This document shows, piece after piece, positions 62,434-64,000 of a stretch of 64,000 nucleotides of DNA (its first letter is position 1; the number at the start of each line of letters is the position of its first letter). The notes beneath the pieces were generated by a model. The model was given only the letters and a program-made list of their open reading frames with translations, did no database searches and was not told the DNA's origin. The translations under genes and the position numbers were made by a program. The stretch is from Micromonospora sp. WMMD1128 (lineage in GTDB: Bacteria; Actinomycetota; Actinomycetes; Mycobacteriales; Micromonosporaceae), in the NCBI RefSeq assembly GCF_027497235.1, contig NZ_CP114902.1, positions 3,870,001-3,934,000 of the forward strand. Reading direction: 5' to 3'.

Positions 62434-63495
62434 TCAGGCCTCCCTCTTCCGGGGCAGCGCGGTGATCCGCAGGTCGGGTCCGACGGGCGTAACGTCGGTG
62501 ATCTCCAGGTCGATGGCGTCGGCGATGGTCGGCACGCCCGCGTCCGCGAGTGCGGTGGGGCCGGCGCCGAGCAGCTTCGGCGCGACGTAGCCGACGATCC
62601 GGTCGACCAGGCCGGCGGCGAGGAACGCGCCGGCAAGCGTGGGGCCGCCCTCCAGCAGCGCGGCCCGCACGCCCCGGTGGTGCAGCTCGGCGAGGAGCGC
62701 CGCCAGGTCGACCCGGCCGTCCGGGCCGGCGCCGACCTCCGCGGCGGTCGCCACCCAGGTGCGCGCGGCGCCGTCGCGGACCCGGGCGTCGGCCGGGGTA
62801 CGCCCCGAGCTGTCCACCACGACCCGCAGCGGCTGCCGGATGGCGAGCGTGCCGTCGCGCAGGTTGCGCGCGGTGAGCCGGGGATCGTCGGCGAGCACGG
62901 TGCCCACCCCGGCCAGCACCGCGTCGACGGTGCCGCGCAGCGCGTGCACGTCGGTGCGGGCCGCCTCCGAGGTGATCCACATGCTGGTGCCGTCGGCGGC
63001 GGCGGAGCGCCCGTCGAGCGTGGCCGCGTACTTCCAGATGAGGTACGGCCAGCCGCGGCGCATCGAGGTGAGCCAGGCGACGTTGCCGGCCTCGGCCTCC
63101 GCGGCGCGTACCCCGAGGGTGACCCGGACCCCGGCGGCGCGCAGCGTGGCCGCGCCGCCGGAGGCCACCGGGTTGGGGTCGGGCACGGCGATCACCACGC
63201 GGGCGACACCGGCGGCGATGAGCGCGTGGCTGCACGGGCCGGTGCGGCCGGTGTGGTCGCACGGTTCCAGGGTGACCACCGCGGTGCCGCCGCGGGCGCG
63301 CCGGCCGGCCTGCGCCAGCGCGACGATCTCGGCGTGCGGGCCGCCGGCGTACGCGTGGAAGCCCTCGCCGACGACCTCGCCGTCGGCGTCGAGCAGCACG
63401 CAGCCGACGATCGGGTTGGGGCTGGTGGCGCCGAGGCCGCGGGTGGCCAGCGCGACGGCACGACGCATCGCCTCGTCGACGGTGACGCTCGCCAT
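62434..63495 (-). CDS. ribD: Bifunctional pyrimidine deaminase/reductase
   Basis: 353 residues. The N-terminal deaminase has the zinc motifs HAEIVAL and VTLEPCDHTGRTGPCSHALI (residues ~50-90) and SPNPIVGCVLLD. The C-terminal DHFR-like reductase has YLIWKYAATLDGRSAAADGTSMWITSEAARTDVHALRGTVDAVLAGVGTVLADDPRLTAR by pieces, and ALLEGGPTLAGAFLAAGLVDR. First gene of the riboflavin operon, about 170 bases downstream of an FMN riboswitch. GGGAGGGCAGG lies upstream of ATG 63495. Confidence 0.96.
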   Translation of the reverse strand: MASVTVDEAMRRAVALATRGLGATSPNPIVGCVLLDADGEVVGEGFHAYAGGPHAEIVALAQAGRRARGGTAVVTLEPCDHTGRTGPCSHALIAAGVARVVIAVPDPNPVASGGAATLRAAGVRVTLGVRAAEAEAGNVAWLTSMRRGWPYLIWKYAATLDGRSAAADGTSMWITSEAARTDVHALRGTVDAVLAGVGTVLADDPRLTARNLRDGTLAIRQPLRVVVDSSGRTPADARVRDGAARTWVATAAEVGAGPDGRVDLAALLAELHHRGVRAALLEGGPTLAGAFLAAGLVDRIVGYVAPKLLGAGPTALADAGVPTIADAIDLEITDVTPVGPDLRITALPRKREA

Positions 63496-63622
63496 GGCCG
63501 GTCCTGCCCTCCCGCTCGCCGGTCACGCGCGGGCGGGGTGGGAGGTGGCGGCGGGGTGGCCGCGGACACGCGGCGGCGGAGAACCCGGGAACGGCATGGC
63601 CGGCCCCGGGGAGCCCACGGTG

Positions 63623-63640
63623 CGCTGAGGGTGCTCAGCG
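63623..63640 (-). terminator. Expression-platform hairpin downstream of the riboswitch
   Basis: CGCTGAG (63623-63629) and CTCAGCG (63634-63640) form a 7-bp stem with a four-base loop, 28 bases past the aptamer and 128 bases before the ribD start. It is followed by GC-rich sequence without a T-run, so it may be a terminator or part of a larger switch that affects ribD translation. No other gene or clear site is seen in 63496-63667. Confidence 0.4.
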
Positions 63641-63667
63641 GCCGGCGGGCCTCCCCCGTCCGCGCGC

Positions 63668-63828
63668 TGTCTCCCATCCGGACTTTCTGGGGGCGGACGA
63701 GCCGCACCCCAACCGTCGGCCCCGGATTCTCACCAGGTCCACCGTCCGGCCGAAGCCGTCCGGGTCGCGGGCTTACCACGGTCGGACCGTGGATCACCGC
63801 CGGTTCGGAATTTCACCGAGCCCCGCCA
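63668..63828 (-). ncRNA. FMN riboswitch (RFN element)
   Basis: On the minus strand the element starts GGGGCTCGGTGAAATTCCGA, with ACCGGCGGTGATCCACGG, later GGTGGACCTGGTGAGAATCC and GGGGCCGACGGTT. It ends AGAAAGTCCGGATGGGAGA. These are the conserved loops of the RFN aptamer in the correct order. It lies upstream of ribD-ribE-ribM-ribBA-ribH and should repress that operon when FMN is high. Confidence 0.95.
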
Positions 63829-63850
63829 GCGCGTGGTGGGTACCCCGGAA

Positions 63851-63856
63851 GTCTTA
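63851..63856 (-). promoter_or_regulatory. Candidate -10 element of the rib operon
   Basis: Minus-strand TAAGAC (within TGTAAGACT) lies about 22 bases upstream of the riboswitch start, at the right place for a promoter of the FMN-riboswitch transcript. The -35 region is not recognisable. Confidence 0.35.
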
Positions 63857-63915
63857 CACGTTCCGGCGCGACGCGCGCCACAGAGGCGAGCTACCTCACA
63901 GGCGCGGGCGTCCGG

Positions 63916-64000
63916 TCAGGTGACGCCGCGGCGGCGGTCGACCGCCACGTACGACCCGGGTTGGCTCTTGGCCACCGTCTTCATCTCCGACGCCACGGCG
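63916..64000 (-). CDS. 3' end of an unidentified gene (cut by window edge)
   Basis: The last 27 codons before a TGA at 63916 read VASEMKTVAKSQPGSYVAVDRRRGVT at the end, with normal high-GC codon use. Its stop lies about 60 bases upstream of the rib promoter. In other actinobacteria genes such as rpe or rsmB precede ribD, but this short end does not let me identify it. Confidence 0.4.
   Translation of the reverse strand, partial: AVASEMKTVAKSQPGSYVAVDRRRGVT

Overview
The window is high-GC DNA with actinobacterial gene order: infC-rpmI-rplT-SpoU methyltransferase-pheST, an argCJBDFR..H cluster, hisE-hisG, and a riboflavin operon under an FMN riboswitch. Two intergenic repeat types that I associate with Micromonospora (palindromes with TGATCATGAAGTTGGCGGC-like arms, and GGGCCCCCGC hairpins) plus the gene content suggest Micromonospora or a close relative. 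This assignment is an inference, not a search result.

Layout. 1-8161: the 5' part of tyrS, a PaaI-type thioesterase, a membrane O-acyltransferase with an SGNH domain, an NRAMP-like transporter coupled to two PRC-barrel proteins, a CNNM/CorC-type protein and two acetyltransferase-type genes. 8197-16057: an oxygen-limitation style energy module with pyruvate phosphate dikinase, a small membrane protein, pyruvate formate-lyase and its activase, a cNMP-binding protein without a DNA-binding domain, and a tandem universal stress protein. 16069-21309: an FMN reductase/LLM flavin oxidoreductase pair, a 3-methyladenine glycosylase, small proteins and a decayed locus. 21310-28556: arginine biosynthesis (argC-J-B-D-F-R-H, no argG) with an ArgR-type operator in front of argC.

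28647-48023: an azole/dehydroamino-acid RiPP cluster of thiopeptide or goadsporin type. A 58-residue precursor (30079-30255) has a C-terminal stretch made almost only of Ser, Thr and Cys. It converges on a long minus-strand operon that starts at 46696 or 46402 and runs to 30334. The operon encodes a small protein, a SARP regulator, an E1-like/RRE protein, YcaO-2, an azoline dehydrogenase, a LanB glutamylation protein, a SpaB_C elimination-type protein, an M50-like protease, an ABC exporter (ATPase and permease) and YcaO-1. Nearly all junctions are 4-base overlaps. A LuxR-type regulator is divergent at the head of the operon. Two YcaO proteins but only one SpaB_C protein are present, so whether the product is a pyridine-containing macrocycle or a linear peptide is open. 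The cluster sits between pheT and argC, which are neighbours in many actinobacteria, so it looks like an insertion.

48085-57039: pheT, pheS, an SpoU-family methyltransferase, rplT, rpmI, infC (apparent AUC start and a leader hairpin), a PH-domain protein, a YdcZ-type DMT protein, hisG and hisE. 57165-59062: an ArsR-type repressor with its operator and an MFS exporter. 59215-64000: ribH, ribBA (with an 8 x 18 bp in-frame repeat), a PnuC/RibM-like transporter, ribE, ribD, the FMN riboswitch and the 3' end of an unidentified gene.
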